Made by a program: the position numbers and the translations under genes
Shown here: piece after piece, positions 20,203 to 29,949 of the stretch
Numbering within the stretch: position 1 is the stretch's first letter
Layout: every line of letters begins with the position of its first letter
The notes under the pieces: model-generated
What the model saw: the letters and a program-made list of their open reading frames with translations, nothing else
What the model was told of the DNA's origin: nothing
The model's database searches: none
Source: Nitzschia sp. pyKryTriq1
Taxonomy: Eukaryota > Bacillariophyta > Bacillariophyceae > Bacillariales > Bacillariaceae
DNA length: 64,000 nucleotides
Assembly (NCBI GenBank): GCA_956465555.1
Contig: OY101128.1
Coordinates: forward strand, 620,001-684,000
Direction of reading: 5' to 3'

Positions 20203-20684
20203 CTAGTAGTAGTATTGGAACATTTTGCTCATTGCGTTCTCAATTTTGGAATTGATAATCGTGCTCTCGACACAGACCATCTATAGGCAAATCATTTGAT
20301 CCTTCAACAGTGGAGCAGTCACTCTATTAGGGGTCTGATACGGTACCAGGTAGGGGACTTGTACTCGTATGAGTACCTACTAGATTGAAGATCGAAGATT
20401 GATTGGTATTATATTCGAAGATCTCAGTCGATTCTATCGACTCCACGTACGTCATGCTTTGAGCTAATTTTGTACATAACATTATTATGGGAGTTACGAG
20501 TACTTCATACGTGTTCTATTTTCGTCACCATATTCCATGCTTTGCCACCATGATGATACAAGGTACCGGTACGGAGGTTGACCAGATCGACGACTCCTCA
20601 ACACACGCAATTCTCGCAGACCTACCCATAGCTTGAAGGTGCGTCGTTGTATTGAGTGGAGAGAAGCGGGCCCAGAACCAGGCG
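20203..20684. other. Intergenic region between Cys-repeat gene and S51 peptidase gene
   Basis: Contains GTACCAGGTA, GTACTCGTATGAGTAC and AAGGTACCGGTACGG words at 20342-20375 and 20559-20575. No gene seen. Confidence 0.5.
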
Positions 20685-22018
20685 ATGAAGTTCGATATCC
20701 GAAGAATAGAAGGACTTCCAACGTTCCTCATCGCTGTACTTCTACGACTTTCGGTTGTCGCAGCATTTCATCAGTTGGCTTTTCTCCCTCCATCCAGCAG
20801 ACTGCAGGCATTCTCTTTGAAAGCTGAGCCTGCCCCTAACACTGATGGGAAGTGGCTGAACCATGGCCTTCTCCTGTCTTCCTTTTCCGACGGTCTCAAA
20901 CCCAATCCGGAGGCGGTCGACTTTTTGATGCGAGGTCTCGTCGCATCGTTGTGGAGAGAACGCCAGGTCGCTGCTGAGGCGAAAGTGACAGAATCAGCGG
21001 TACAAAGCCCATGTTGTGGCCCCGACTTGGATGCTATCACAAGTATGGAAGCAGCAGATGCGTCTCTTGAGGATCTTGAAGAGGGTGCAGTTCCATGGAA
21101 GAGCGTGCTGGAGTCACTTTCAGAAAGCTGCGACGAACCATTGGAGCTTCGCTTTTTGTACATTCCAACGGCAATGTATGCGATTCGTAGTGATTCGCAG
21201 AATACAGCCGGAAAACAGAGGCAACGAGCTAGAGCAGATGGAAAGAGTCGACGAAACGAAATTGTTAATCTGCTTTCGAGTCAGCTAGGCGACAATGTTA
21301 GCATCCGAGCCGTAACATTGGACTTGGACGATGGCTCTATCAAACAGCCCGAGGGATCTGACGACCCGTCTAAGTTTCCAAAGGTAGGTCACCCATTTTG
21401 TTTCATCTTGATGAATATATTAGTGCACGATTGCTAAATTTGACTCTCCAGGATGGAAAGGACGCATTTCAGAGTTGGAGACCAAATTTTATCTACGTGC
21501 AAGGAGGCAACACCTTCTGGTTGTATCATTGTATAGAAAAAGGAGATTGGGGACCTGATATCGTCCGAGCCTGTGTTGGTGAAGATGCCGCCGTCTACTG
21601 TGGAACAAGTGCCGGAGCCATTGTTATGGGCGCATCGATGGATACTGCCTGTTGGAAGGTAAGTTTTGTCCTGCCCAGTTTTGACTACACTTCGGACGAC
21701 CGTTCTTGCCTGGCTGACTCGCTCCAACCATTTCACTATATTTTGTTCATTCAAATAATCTAGGGCTGGGATGATCCATCGGTCGTTCCCAGTCGAGAGA
21801 ACTATGCTGACTGGAAAGCTGTGAAAGGCTTTGGACTGGTCGGAGACGCTTCGTTCTTCCCGCACATGGACGATAAATGGCAGTCGCTGGTAGAAGAAAA
21901 GAGCGGACAACATTCCAATGCTGGAAGTACATATTGTCTGAGAGACGAAGAGGCTTGTTGTGTTCAAGGCAAGCACAGGCAAAGTAAAGTACTTTCTTCG
22001 TGTCCGACACTAGCGTAG
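20685..22018 (+). CDS. Peptidase S51 (dipeptidase E-like) family protein
   Basis: 386 residues in three exons: 20685-21383, 21452-21658 and 21764-22018. Both introns (68 and 105 nt, GTAGGT and GTAAGT donors) fall between codons. S51 enzymes are serine peptidases with a nucleophile elbow. Here the elbow is YCGTSAGAIVMG, preceded by IYVQGGNTFWLYHCI, the family GGNT-x-x-L strand. The third exon supplies GWDDPSVV, KGFGLVGDASFFPH and a Cys-containing end. The first 200 residues precede the conserved core and include LRFLYIPTAMYA. The N-terminus (FLIAVLLRLSVVAAFHQLAF) is a signal peptide with an AAF-H cleavage context resembling diatom plastid precursors. Plastid location and substrate (family members act on Asp-X dipeptides or cyanophycin) are inference. 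It ends 30 bases from the convergent glycosyltransferase gene. Confidence 0.86.
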
Positions 22019-22048
22019 CGAGGGCAGGCTATTCTTCCTCAGAAACGA

Positions 22049-24715
22049 TTACTCTAGATCAAATCTGCGGTGTCGCTCTCTCGCATCGTTGAGAAATTTT
22101 TGGAAGTCTGGGTTAAAGCTCGTTTTCTCTGCTGATCCATAGAAAGTATCGTTACTGATACAGCCATGCAAGTACTGTAGATAGAAGAGCGCCTTGTGCC
22201 AGCTGGCACCTTCCATCTTAGTGACTTTGCAGAGATCAACCTCGTCCCCCTTGATGCCATACTGCTCCATTAGCTTGGTCTTTGCCACTTCTTCTGTGTC
22301 ATTTTCTTTGATGAAGTTGTGAGAAAGCAAAACTTTCCGAGAGTTGCTCACCTCCGTATCCAGACAACGAGAATGGAAATGAAGAATCCCGAGGTCTGTT
22401 CGGTTTCCAACCTGCTTGGAGGCCCCAAAGGGTGCCACGAAGTAATTCTTGTGGCCACCAAGATCGAGGCCTGCCAGAGTGCGAGAATCAGAGATCGTTT
22501 TAAAAACATCGACGCTCTCGATTCGTCCCAACGAAAAGGAACCTATATCATTCTTGGTGTCGTCTAAGCTGCAGGCAGCAAGATTTGGTTGTGACTCCAT
22601 CCGATAACCAACTTTAAGCCGTTCCCCGGTCGCAATCCGTCGGAAGTCATTTATTGTGTCCAGCACGGCATAGGGAGAAAGCGAACAATCTACTGTCGAA
22701 GCCCCCTTACTGTTGCGGTCAGTCGAATGAATACATGCCTGTGCCTCTTTGTGAGCAACGAGAAATTCATCCACGTCCATTTTGAGGACAAAGTCGGATG
22801 CTTTGCTGATTTCTCTTCCAACTTTCGACAATTCTTCTTCGAGTTGATTCAACCCCGCCGAAGAAAAAATAACATTGACACCCAAGTAATCGCGGGCATG
22901 CACCAGAAAGGCGATAGATTTTGGATCTGAACTTCCATCCAAGAGATAAATATTTTCAAATCCTACGAGTTCACCATGGTACCAGATCCAGTCCTTGGTG
23001 AGGGGCCATTCATTCTTGGTCATTGTGACAAGCTTCACTATAACGCCATCGTCATTCCGTCGCTCTATCTTGAGTTGCTGCAGCCATTCGTTGTATAGGT
23101 CAAGGCTTCCAGGCCTTTTGGACCTACGCAGATGATCCATATAACGCCGTCCATTTTTACCAACATTAAAGGCCGGGGATGCCAAATACGGTTGATTCTC
23201 TAACGATGGTTCCGCATGAACAAGTTTTGTTTGTTCGACCTTCTTGACGGGAAAATCATAGCCCACGTCGCGCAAGGCTAGCAACCATTCTTGGGTGGCA
23301 TACACATCGTCCAAGCCAACGAAGCCCCGCTCATAGAGCTCCACGGCCAATCGCTCCATACGAGCTGGCAAGTAAGACGAGCTTGAGCTACTATCATATC
23401 GACCGGTGGACGACTCGGAAGCTAGGAATTGAAGTAGTGATGATAGTTTCTTCTCCAAAGCACGGGCTTCGTCGGAGTCGAACATAGATATCCGATTCTT
23501 CTTCGCAAGGACGTCGGTATGCTCGGTGGTCGACTCAGATATCACTGCTAATTGCAGCTCGTAAAGGAGGGGTTGCACAATATATGCTCTCCATATATCT
23601 GCCATCTCGCATGGGACTGTCGATGGCAGAAGTAGCCCCCAAAACGCTTGGTGTAGAAATGCCGTAGAATTTGCGCTATATGGAGTGAAATGCTCGGCCG
23701 GTATCAAGATACGTGAACTTGTTTTGGGCTCCGAATCAAAGAGCATAGTATCTGGTTCGTCGCCATCGTCGTCTCCCCAAACGTCTTCGCACGAAACAGA
23801 GTGTACCACACCCACCGAGGAATACTTGACTGACCCAAAGTCGTAACTAGGAAGCGGCTCCTCGTTGTCCTCTAATATTGTTGCATTGCCGGGAAATCCC
23901 CGTGGAAAAAGTCTCTTGTGAATATTGAATTTCGACACCAAATATGGAAGAGGATTGAAGATAGGAAGACTATTTTTGTCTTTGTGATGATTCTTGGTGT
24001 AGCGTACACGTACTCTGGACGTAAAAGACGAACCAAAAGGGAGCCAATTTTCCCGAATGCCTTGATGACCCGACAGCTCAAAATCAAAGATAGCATTGGC
24101 ACCATGTCGTATGGCAAATAGATAGCCAATGTTTTTGCGTATTCGTCTGTTGGCACCATCCTCTTTCGTTAAGGACAACAGAACTCGTTGGACGAAAGGG
24201 TGCGGAATTTCTGCGTGTTGTTGAGCCACTGAAAGAAAAATCATTTTGTCGCTTTCATACTTTTGTTTCAAAGCATCATGATAACTATATCCCTCATCGT
24301 CCATTATAACGATAGTGCACCAACCGGTCCACGATTTCAACAGGACAAGAGACGACTCGGGATCTTTTCCATGGTCGTTGGCACCAAGCATGACCACCAC
24401 CCACCGATCGCAGTTGGGTACGAACCGAGGGAACTCCCGCACGGTAGACTTTTTGCCAAACCGATTTCGCAAGAACGACCATTGACCGTCGGAGGCAAAC
24501 TGAAGCCGCCCTTGAAAAGTTCGAGTTTTGTTGCCAGAAAAGGTCGAGACACCCAATGAAGGCGAAGCGAAACTCGTGTCATCTTTGACATCAATCGGGA
24601 ATTTCAAGAGTGTTTGCCGGTGCAACCAGGTACCCAATAATACCAGAGACGTTAGCAAGCAACGCCAGCGTGTCAGCTTTCGAGATAACGAGAATGATAG
24701 TGGTGAGTGATTCAT
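22049..24715 (-). CDS. Glycosyltransferase (GT92/GT2-like), single-pass Golgi type
   Basis: Uninterrupted 888-residue protein starting at ATG 24713-24715. Residues about 15-35 (RWRCLLTSLVLLGTWLHRQT) form a signal anchor, giving a type II membrane topology typical of Golgi transferases. The first 500 residues include a region in which VVVMLGANDHGKDPESSLV suggests an alpha/beta fold, but I do not recognise it. The C-terminal 350 residues are the transferase: VKLVTMTKNEWPLTKDWIWY, GFENIYLLDGSSDP, then the DxD metal-binding motif KMDVDEFLVAH, and later GILHFHSRCL. This pattern matches DUF23/GT92 and related GT2-like enzymes. The donor sugar and acceptor cannot be told. The large N-terminal part may be a second, degenerate domain. 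Confidence 0.85.
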   Translation of the reverse strand: MNHSPLSFSLSRKLTRWRCLLTSLVLLGTWLHRQTLLKFPIDVKDDTSFASPSLGVSTFSGNKTRTFQGRLQFASDGQWSFLRNRFGKKSTVREFPRFVPNCDRWVVVMLGANDHGKDPESSLVLLKSWTGWCTIVIMDDEGYSYHDALKQKYESDKMIFLSVAQQHAEIPHPFVQRVLLSLTKEDGANRRIRKNIGYLFAIRHGANAIFDFELSGHQGIRENWLPFGSSFTSRVRVRYTKNHHKDKNSLPIFNPLPYLVSKFNIHKRLFPRGFPGNATILEDNEEPLPSYDFGSVKYSSVGVVHSVSCEDVWGDDDGDEPDTMLFDSEPKTSSRILIPAEHFTPYSANSTAFLHQAFWGLLLPSTVPCEMADIWRAYIVQPLLYELQLAVISESTTEHTDVLAKKNRISMFDSDEARALEKKLSSLLQFLASESSTGRYDSSSSSSYLPARMERLAVELYERGFVGLDDVYATQEWLLALRDVGYDFPVKKVEQTKLVHAEPSLENQPYLASPAFNVGKNGRRYMDHLRRSKRPGSLDLYNEWLQQLKIERRNDDGVIVKLVTMTKNEWPLTKDWIWYHGELVGFENIYLLDGSSDPKSIAFLVHARDYLGVNVIFSSAGLNQLEEELSKVGREISKASDFVLKMDVDEFLVAHKEAQACIHSTDRNSKGASTVDCSLSPYAVLDTINDFRRIATGERLKVGYRMESQPNLAACSLDDTKNDIGSFSLGRIESVDVFKTISDSRTLAGLDLGGHKNYFVAPFGASKQVGNRTDLGILHFHSRCLDTEVSNSRKVLLSHNFIKENDTEEVAKTKLMEQYGIKGDEVDLCKVTKMEGASWHKALFYLQYLHGCISNDTFYGSAEKTSFNPDFQKFLNDARERHRRFDLE

Positions 24716-25239
24716 TCTCTGTTGTTTGCAATCCTCAACAAAGTATCATGGCGCTGAGGTGGGTTTGGGGTCACAGCACAACACATTATTTGGCTCAATT
24801 AAGTCTCGCGTCTCGCGTTGCGTTTTACTTTATAGTTTTGCGGGAAAGACCTTTCGGCGTTTCGGCGTATCTTTTTGCGTCTGCCACGAGGAGCACCCAA
24901 AACCTCGCGACCGGCCGGGAGCTCGTGTGCGTTGTCGCTTTGTCGCTGTGACACGGGACACGGGACCAAATACGAACCCATCGCGCGCGCGCATGTTGTA
25001 TGGAATTGCACCGAACATCATCTGTCTTCTACCGGTACTGTAGCTGGTACGGTGCCAGGTAACCTACGTATCGATCGCACACCTTTCTTTTTTGGGCTTC
25101 GGATTGGGGTTTTTCGATCCGAACTCTATCTGCTCTCGAGAATTCCAATTTGGTAACTTGCTGCCGATGCTCACAATCTTTGACCTCCGTCAATAAATTA
25201 TCTACCTTCAGCATCTTCAACAACAACAAACTTAAAATC
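24716..25239. other. Divergent promoter between glycosyltransferase and B12D-like gene A
   Basis: Contains a CGCGCGCGCATG stretch near 24982-24995 and GTACCGGTAC words at 25031-25062. No gene is supported. Confidence 0.5.
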
Positions 25240-25635
25240 ATGAACGCCCTTCGTTTCCGTCCTCTTGTACAGCAAGTTGCCCGTCAACAACGTACCAAGG
25301 CTACCATGGCTAGCAAAGCCTTCCCTCCACGAGGGGACAAATCCAGCTTCAAGGAACAATGGCTCTCGGATCCATCCACTTACCCCATCATTGCCGTCAT
25401 GACGGGTGGCTTAACATTTATGGTTGCTATGATGGGAAATGCCTTGTTCACGTACAAGCAGGGTGTTGATATCAGTCCGAACCAAAGAGGACGTGTCATG
25501 AAACAATACAGCTCGGAGCACCGCAGCGGTGTCGTCGAACGATTCACGTTGGCTAAGGGAGGTGTGAAGGCGGAAGGACTCGGCATTGACCACGAAAAGT
25601 GGGCCAAGGAGAAGGAAGATTACTTGAAGAAGTAA
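25240..25635 (+). CDS. B12D-like mitochondrial inner-membrane protein, copy A
   Basis: 131-residue single-exon protein. The N-terminus MNALRFRPLVQQVARQQRTK is basic and Arg-rich with no acids, a mitochondrial presequence. A single membrane segment, YPIIAVMTGGLTFMVAMMGN, is followed by ALFTYKQGVDISPNQRGRVM, the layout of B12D/MLRQ (NDUFA4-like) small respiratory-chain proteins, with a longer charged C-terminus ending EKEDYLKK. Assignment to B12D rests on this layout, not on a decisive motif. A second gene, inverted and about 600 bases downstream, encodes the same protein and appears identical at every codon, while the sequences upstream of the two start codons are unrelated. Confidence 0.8.
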   Translation: MNALRFRPLVQQVARQQRTKATMASKAFPPRGDKSSFKEQWLSDPSTYPIIAVMTGGLTFMVAMMGNALFTYKQGVDISPNQRGRVMKQYSSEHRSGVVERFTLAKGGVKAEGLGIDHEKWAKEKEDYLKK

Positions 25636-26229
25636 ATCATTTCTCTATGATGTTTTTTCTTTCGGATGTCGTGATCCGAGCGCAGGCTCCTGTGCGAATA
25701 TGGCAAGAAGACACGGTGAACTGTAAAGTGCAATACTAAAACCCTCTGAGCCAAACGATCAATAATGTACAATAACCTAATCCATTTTTCAACCAGAAAA
25801 TATGACTTTGCTTTCTAGTAGCGCCCAACACTCTTATACATTAACATGGTCGGCAGAGAAATGAAGCCTCTTGGGGTATCTTTGTCCTCGTCGCAGTCGA
25901 TTGCTAAGGAGGGAAGAGTACCTGGTACATTCATTTTATCCAGTTGCTCGAAACGACGTCTGGTATCTTCGCATCTCATTTTTCTACTCGCGAGAAACAA
26001 CTACATTCGACGACTTCCATCAATCACCGTCGTCATTGCTACTACCAGAGGGCCATCATGAATGCATACTCTTGACTACTCTAGTAGAAACTGAAAATGA
26101 TCTGATAAAAAATAGCTATTTTACAATGATACCATGGTATTGTTGGAAACGAATGCGACAAAAGCTGTCATTCATCCAGGACATCTCTTCCAATCAAGGC
26201 ATCCTCCGAAAGAAAAAAAGAGAAATGAT
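25636..26229. other. Spacer between the inverted identical genes
   Basis: 594 bases separating the stop codons of the two convergent copies. About 14 bases after each stop (AAATCATTTCTCT) and a nearby T-rich TTTCTTTCGG segment are shared, so the duplicated unit includes a little 3' flank. The centre is not similar between arms. It holds a GTACCTGGTAC word at 25918-25928. No gene seen. Confidence 0.6.
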
Positions 26230-26625
26230 TTACTTCTTCAAGTAATCTTCCTTCTCCTTGGCCCACTTTTCGTGGTCAATGCCGAGTCCTTCCGCCTTCA
26301 CACCTCCCTTAGCCAACGTGAATCGTTCGACGACACCGCTGCGGTGCTCCGAGCTGTATTGTTTCATGACACGTCCTCTTTGGTTCGGACTGATATCAAC
26401 ACCCTGCTTGTACGTGAACAAGGCATTTCCCATCATAGCAACCATAAATGTTAAGCCACCCGTCATGACGGCAATGATGGGGTAAGTGGATGGATCCGAG
26501 AGCCATTGTTCCTTGAAGCTGGATTTGTCCCCTCGTGGAGGGAAGGCTTTGCTAGCCATGGTAGCCTTGGTACGTTGTTGACGGGCAACTTGCTGTACAA
26601 GAGGACGGAAACGAAGGGCGTTCAT
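26230..26625 (-). CDS. B12D-like mitochondrial inner-membrane protein, copy B (inverted duplicate)
   Basis: Same 131-residue protein as copy A on the opposite strand, ATG at 26623-26625. Reading the two coding sequences side by side I find no nucleotide difference. The identity starts at the start codon: upstream, copy B has an AT-rich leader with CAAAAAGC-type words, unlike copy A's CAACAACAAAC leader. Both copies have the presequence and the single membrane helix. The frame stays open upstream to 26826 with an in-frame extension, but the internal ATG matches copy A and gives the presequence. Convergent transcription would make complementary transcripts over the whole coding region. Confidence 0.85.
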   Translation of the reverse strand: MNALRFRPLVQQVARQQRTKATMASKAFPPRGDKSSFKEQWLSDPSTYPIIAVMTGGLTFMVAMMGNALFTYKQGVDISPNQRGRVMKQYSSEHRSGVVERFTLAKGGVKAEGLGIDHEKWAKEKEDYLKK

Positions 26626-27098
26626 GTTTGATAAATCTATTGATTGGTTGAGCTTTTTGCTTTTTGCGTTTGGAGTGTTGCGATTTTGTGAGCTTTTGGC
26701 GTTCGGCTTGTTGGCTTTTCGTTTTTCGGGCGGCGTGCATGCAAGAACATAAACTATCTTCACACACGATCCGAACTCAAGAACTTGTTCGTCGGCGTCA
26801 ACCTCTTCGCGTTTTTGCCACGACACACGACACCCTCCTTGGTACCGGTAGAACGTAGAACCCCGTCCATGCGCGCCTGCCTGGTACCTTGCACGCGTGA
26901 TGACGACTCAGCCGACCAGATCAGAAAATCGGCGATCATGCGCACCAAGACAAGTACCGGTAAAAAACATCATCATCAAAAACATTGGAAATTGGAAATT
27001 GGAAGAACCAAAGAAAAAGCATTGAAGCATACTAGTCAGGAAACCATACGGTACACCACCGACGCTATATTGTATGAAGCGAACGATATCTACCGAAT
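26626..27098. other. Divergent promoter between B12D-like copy B and hypothetical gene
   Basis: Contains a TTGCGTTTGG/TTTTTGC-rich segment in 26650-26730 and TACCGGTA words at 26842 and 26955. No gene seen. Confidence 0.45.
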
Positions 27099-27644
27099 AT
27101 GCGCAAACTAGATAATTTTTTGGAATGTGATCTGAACTCCTCGACCGAGGATGGTGATTATTCTTCGTTGTTTGCCGACCAGGCAGCAAGAAAACGACGG
27201 CGCGTTATCCCACCACCACAGCCTGATTCCAGCATTGCCTTTCAGGACTTTCGAGCGGCTACGATCCACAAACACCCCAACTTTTCATTCCTCGGACCAG
27301 CTTCCATGGCCGTTTATTGGTTCAAGATCTACCTGAAGGGTGACCGATTCGGTTGGGTCCACCACGACAGCCCTTCTCAAAACGATCGTCGAAAGAAATC
27401 CTACTTTTGTCATATTCCTGGGCAGTATATTCGCCCTCTGACGACACCAGACTCCCAAAAAAAGGATCAATTGAAGTCCGTTTCAGTGGAAGAGGTGCTG
27501 ACACGAGGCACCCCCGGCATCCACTATGCACCGTCCTACGTTGGTATCTACAATATGATAAGAAAATACGGCAAATTTGGACTCGACGAACAAGGAGATG
27601 TGGTTCTAGTGGACTACATGGGACCCCCCTTGCCCTTGAATTGA
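27099..27644 (+). CDS. Hypothetical 181-residue protein
   Basis: Single-exon protein that I do not recognise. It begins MRKLDNFLECDLNSS, has a basic patch ARKRRRVIPPP at about residue 30-40 that could be a nuclear-localisation signal, and a well-mixed core (FSFLGPASMAVYWFKIYLKG, FGWVHHDSP, YVGIYNMIRKYGKFGLDEQG) followed by the short hydrophobic end VVLVDYMGPPLPLN. The core looks folded rather than low-complexity, with several aromatic residues. No membrane segment or signal peptide is seen. The gene is supported by amino-acid composition and a clean ATG after in-frame stops. It is convergent with the GDNP-family gene, 109 bases away. Confidence 0.65.
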   Translation: MRKLDNFLECDLNSSTEDGDYSSLFADQAARKRRRVIPPPQPDSSIAFQDFRAATIHKHPNFSFLGPASMAVYWFKIYLKGDRFGWVHHDSPSQNDRRKKSYFCHIPGQYIRPLTTPDSQKKDQLKSVSVEEVLTRGTPGIHYAPSYVGIYNMIRKYGKFGLDEQGDVVLVDYMGPPLPLN

Positions 27645-27753
27645 TACAAAATCGCTAGCTGATACTTTTAAAATTGTATGAGTTTGTGTGGGGTTGCTCT
27701 GGGGTTCGACTTCAAGTCAGTACCATAAAATCTCGTCAAGGCCAGAAACGATT

Positions 27754-29142
27754 CTATTGTGGTCGTTTCCGGATTACAAGACGCTTTACTTTTCGACCAG
27801 CAGTTCTCACAATGTCCTCGAGCCACCAAAAATCACTGATAGATGATGTAAAGTTTCTTTGACGACGAGCTTTGTCAACTGCCTTCTCGGCCTCGTCAAC
27901 TTCTTCTTCGCTGAAGCCCCAGTAATAAATCAGCCGGCTCCTGCGTTGAAAATAATTCAGAGCCAAGCGACGCATGATAGCTCCATGGCTACCCTTTTGC
28001 CGATTTCCAGCGCGTGTGGCTTCAAAATCGTCTATCGGCGTGGGTTTTTCAACGCTGTAGTGCCAATCCAGAGAGATAGGAGTGCCAATGGACACAGTCG
28101 GATTGTCTCCTATGGTTTGGTCATAACAACGTATGTAAATAGTATCAAATCGAACATTGCGTCGTCTCCGAATATGTGTTTTGTGGCAACCACAGCCACA
28201 TTCCAGGGTGCTAGTTTGCGATGGTCTGCCACGCAGGGCCACTTGCTGGTCACTTACGGAAGCTTCGTTTCCTTTCCTATGCTTTTCCGCGGGAGCGTAG
28301 GGGCGAATGCCGACTACGCTATGGAATTTGAAACTTGGTTGTTGTTGTTCGCAGCAAGAACCACACGCAGAAGAGACGGGGCCTGTGGTGGTGTCTTTTC
28401 TACTAGGGCGTTGTGGTGCTTCTCCCTCCAAGTCGTGGATCGTCCTTCCGGAGTTGTGTAAAAAAAGAGACATGCAATTTCGATCCGGGGGAGCTTCCTT
28501 GACCCGAGGATGAAGCTTGGGGCATATCACCGGGCTTTTCAGTTGGCACCATGACCCGTCAAGGTTGATGGGGATCACATCGTTCGGAAACACTTTTAGC
28601 ACAGAAGAAAGTACATCATCACCTGACGCCGATGGATGACTGCTGTTTTCAACCGCTTCATCAGCCAGACGCACACTGGTGCCGTCTCCATCCACTGCGC
28701 TTTCGATCTGATCACCTTCCCAAGTGTCCAGGCAGCTGGGAATAAAATTTTCAAAAGATGTAGCCGAGCCTCTATCATCATACCCGGTGCCATGGTTAGA
28801 GGTTTCAGATTCTACGTTGGATTCTGCACTGGTGACCGAAGATGTACTAAAGTTGTTGCAGTTCGCTGGGCACTCATCAGCTTTCTCTGGTGTAGACTGG
28901 ATATCAAGCCGTGCGTCTGTAAGGAGCTCAACTTCACCTGTACTATTGGATCGAGAGATACGAGTCGTCGTCTGTGCACCCCAAGGTGATGATGATGATG
29001 ATCGATCTTGTGACTTTTTTAACGGGCCGGATGAAATTTCACTTTCCTCGACTTGGTGGTAAACTGTGTAGTCCACATAACCTGTCGATGAATGGATCAT
29101 ACACGTATCCCGATCGGCACAGTGAGGGCTTGTGGCCATCAT
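27754..29142 (-). CDS. GDNP-motif family protein (diatom-type), member 1
   Basis: 462 residues from the MMATSPHC start at 29142; the frame continues to 29223 only via a TTG. The first 300 residues are Ser/Asp-rich and disordered, with one Cys/His cluster (CGCGCHKTHIRRRR). The conserved domain is C-terminal: NVRFDTIYIRCYDQTIGDNP, then GTPISLDWHY, about 30 variable residues, LALNYFQRRSRLIYYWGFSE, EEVDEAEKAVDKARRQRN and WLEDIVRTAGRKVKRL. The gene at 60562 has the same order of motifs. I recognise this arrangement (V-x-F-x-x-V/I-x-I-R-x-Y...GDNP...G-x-P-x-x-x-x-W) as a family with many copies in diatom genomes; its function is unknown. No membrane segment or signal peptide is present. Confidence 0.85.
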   Translation of the reverse strand: MMATSPHCADRDTCMIHSSTGYVDYTVYHQVEESEISSGPLKKSQDRSSSSSPWGAQTTTRISRSNSTGEVELLTDARLDIQSTPEKADECPANCNNFSTSSVTSAESNVESETSNHGTGYDDRGSATSFENFIPSCLDTWEGDQIESAVDGDGTSVRLADEAVENSSHPSASGDDVLSSVLKVFPNDVIPINLDGSWCQLKSPVICPKLHPRVKEAPPDRNCMSLFLHNSGRTIHDLEGEAPQRPSRKDTTTGPVSSACGSCCEQQQPSFKFHSVVGIRPYAPAEKHRKGNEASVSDQQVALRGRPSQTSTLECGCGCHKTHIRRRRNVRFDTIYIRCYDQTIGDNPTVSIGTPISLDWHYSVEKPTPIDDFEATRAGNRQKGSHGAIMRRLALNYFQRRSRLIYYWGFSEEEVDEAEKAVDKARRQRNFTSSISDFWWLEDIVRTAGRKVKRLVIRKRPQ

Positions 29143-29949
29143 TCTACTCGTTGTGAATGTGCACGTGAATAAAAAACACAATGCGTTGTTTCCGCTATTT
29201 CCCTTTTCTCTTGGCGACCTCAATACGTGATCACAACAATCGGTGCGAGAGCAGTTTCTCGTAGTTGATGAAGAATGCCCGATAGCAAAGGTTGCTACTG
29301 TAGCACTTGGAGACCATCAAAAGTAAGACTATTGATCGAATCCGATTGATGAGGTTGTCAATACTACAGCATAGCTTGGAGTGTCTATTGGTGCGTATTC
29401 AGCATCAGCAGGTGTTTGCACTTTTCACCCATCGACTGCGTGTCAAAAGGCCGGCACATAAATATAACCGCGCCGCCAGATTTCTCCGTCTAAACACTCA
29501 TCTCGCTACCCGTACACGTACCGGTATGTAGAACAGAGAACCATATGGTTCTCTGATGTAGAACTACCGTACTTGCTGTACAGGTATAATTTTTTTCTCC
29601 AATAATCTATGGCTAAATAAATAAAGTAATTGGGCTACTTTCCACGCACACTCTGACGAAGTGCACGCAACACAACGCGCAGGCAAGGCAAGGCAAGGCA
29701 AGGCAAGGCAAGGCAAAACAACAAACAACGCAACGCAACAATGCGAACAAAATGCAACGATAGCAGATACGGTAGCAGTGAAAAAGACCACGATGATCGA
29801 TGATGACCAACCACGAGCACAGTCCGCTTCCGACGAACTCATCAAAGGTGCAATACTCGTACTGTACCGGTATTTGAATACTTTCCGCACAGCATTGTAG
29901 CAACTAGAATACATACAATTCGTACCAGGTCTGAGACAGAGGATACAAA
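29143..29949. other. Divergent promoter region with AAGGC microsatellite
   Basis: An AAGGC pentamer runs for six or so copies at about 29684-29716 (repeated GGCAAGGCAA), followed by CAACGCAACG-type words. TACCGGTATG at 29519-29528 and TACCGGTAT near 29866. No gene is supported on either strand. Confidence 0.6.
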
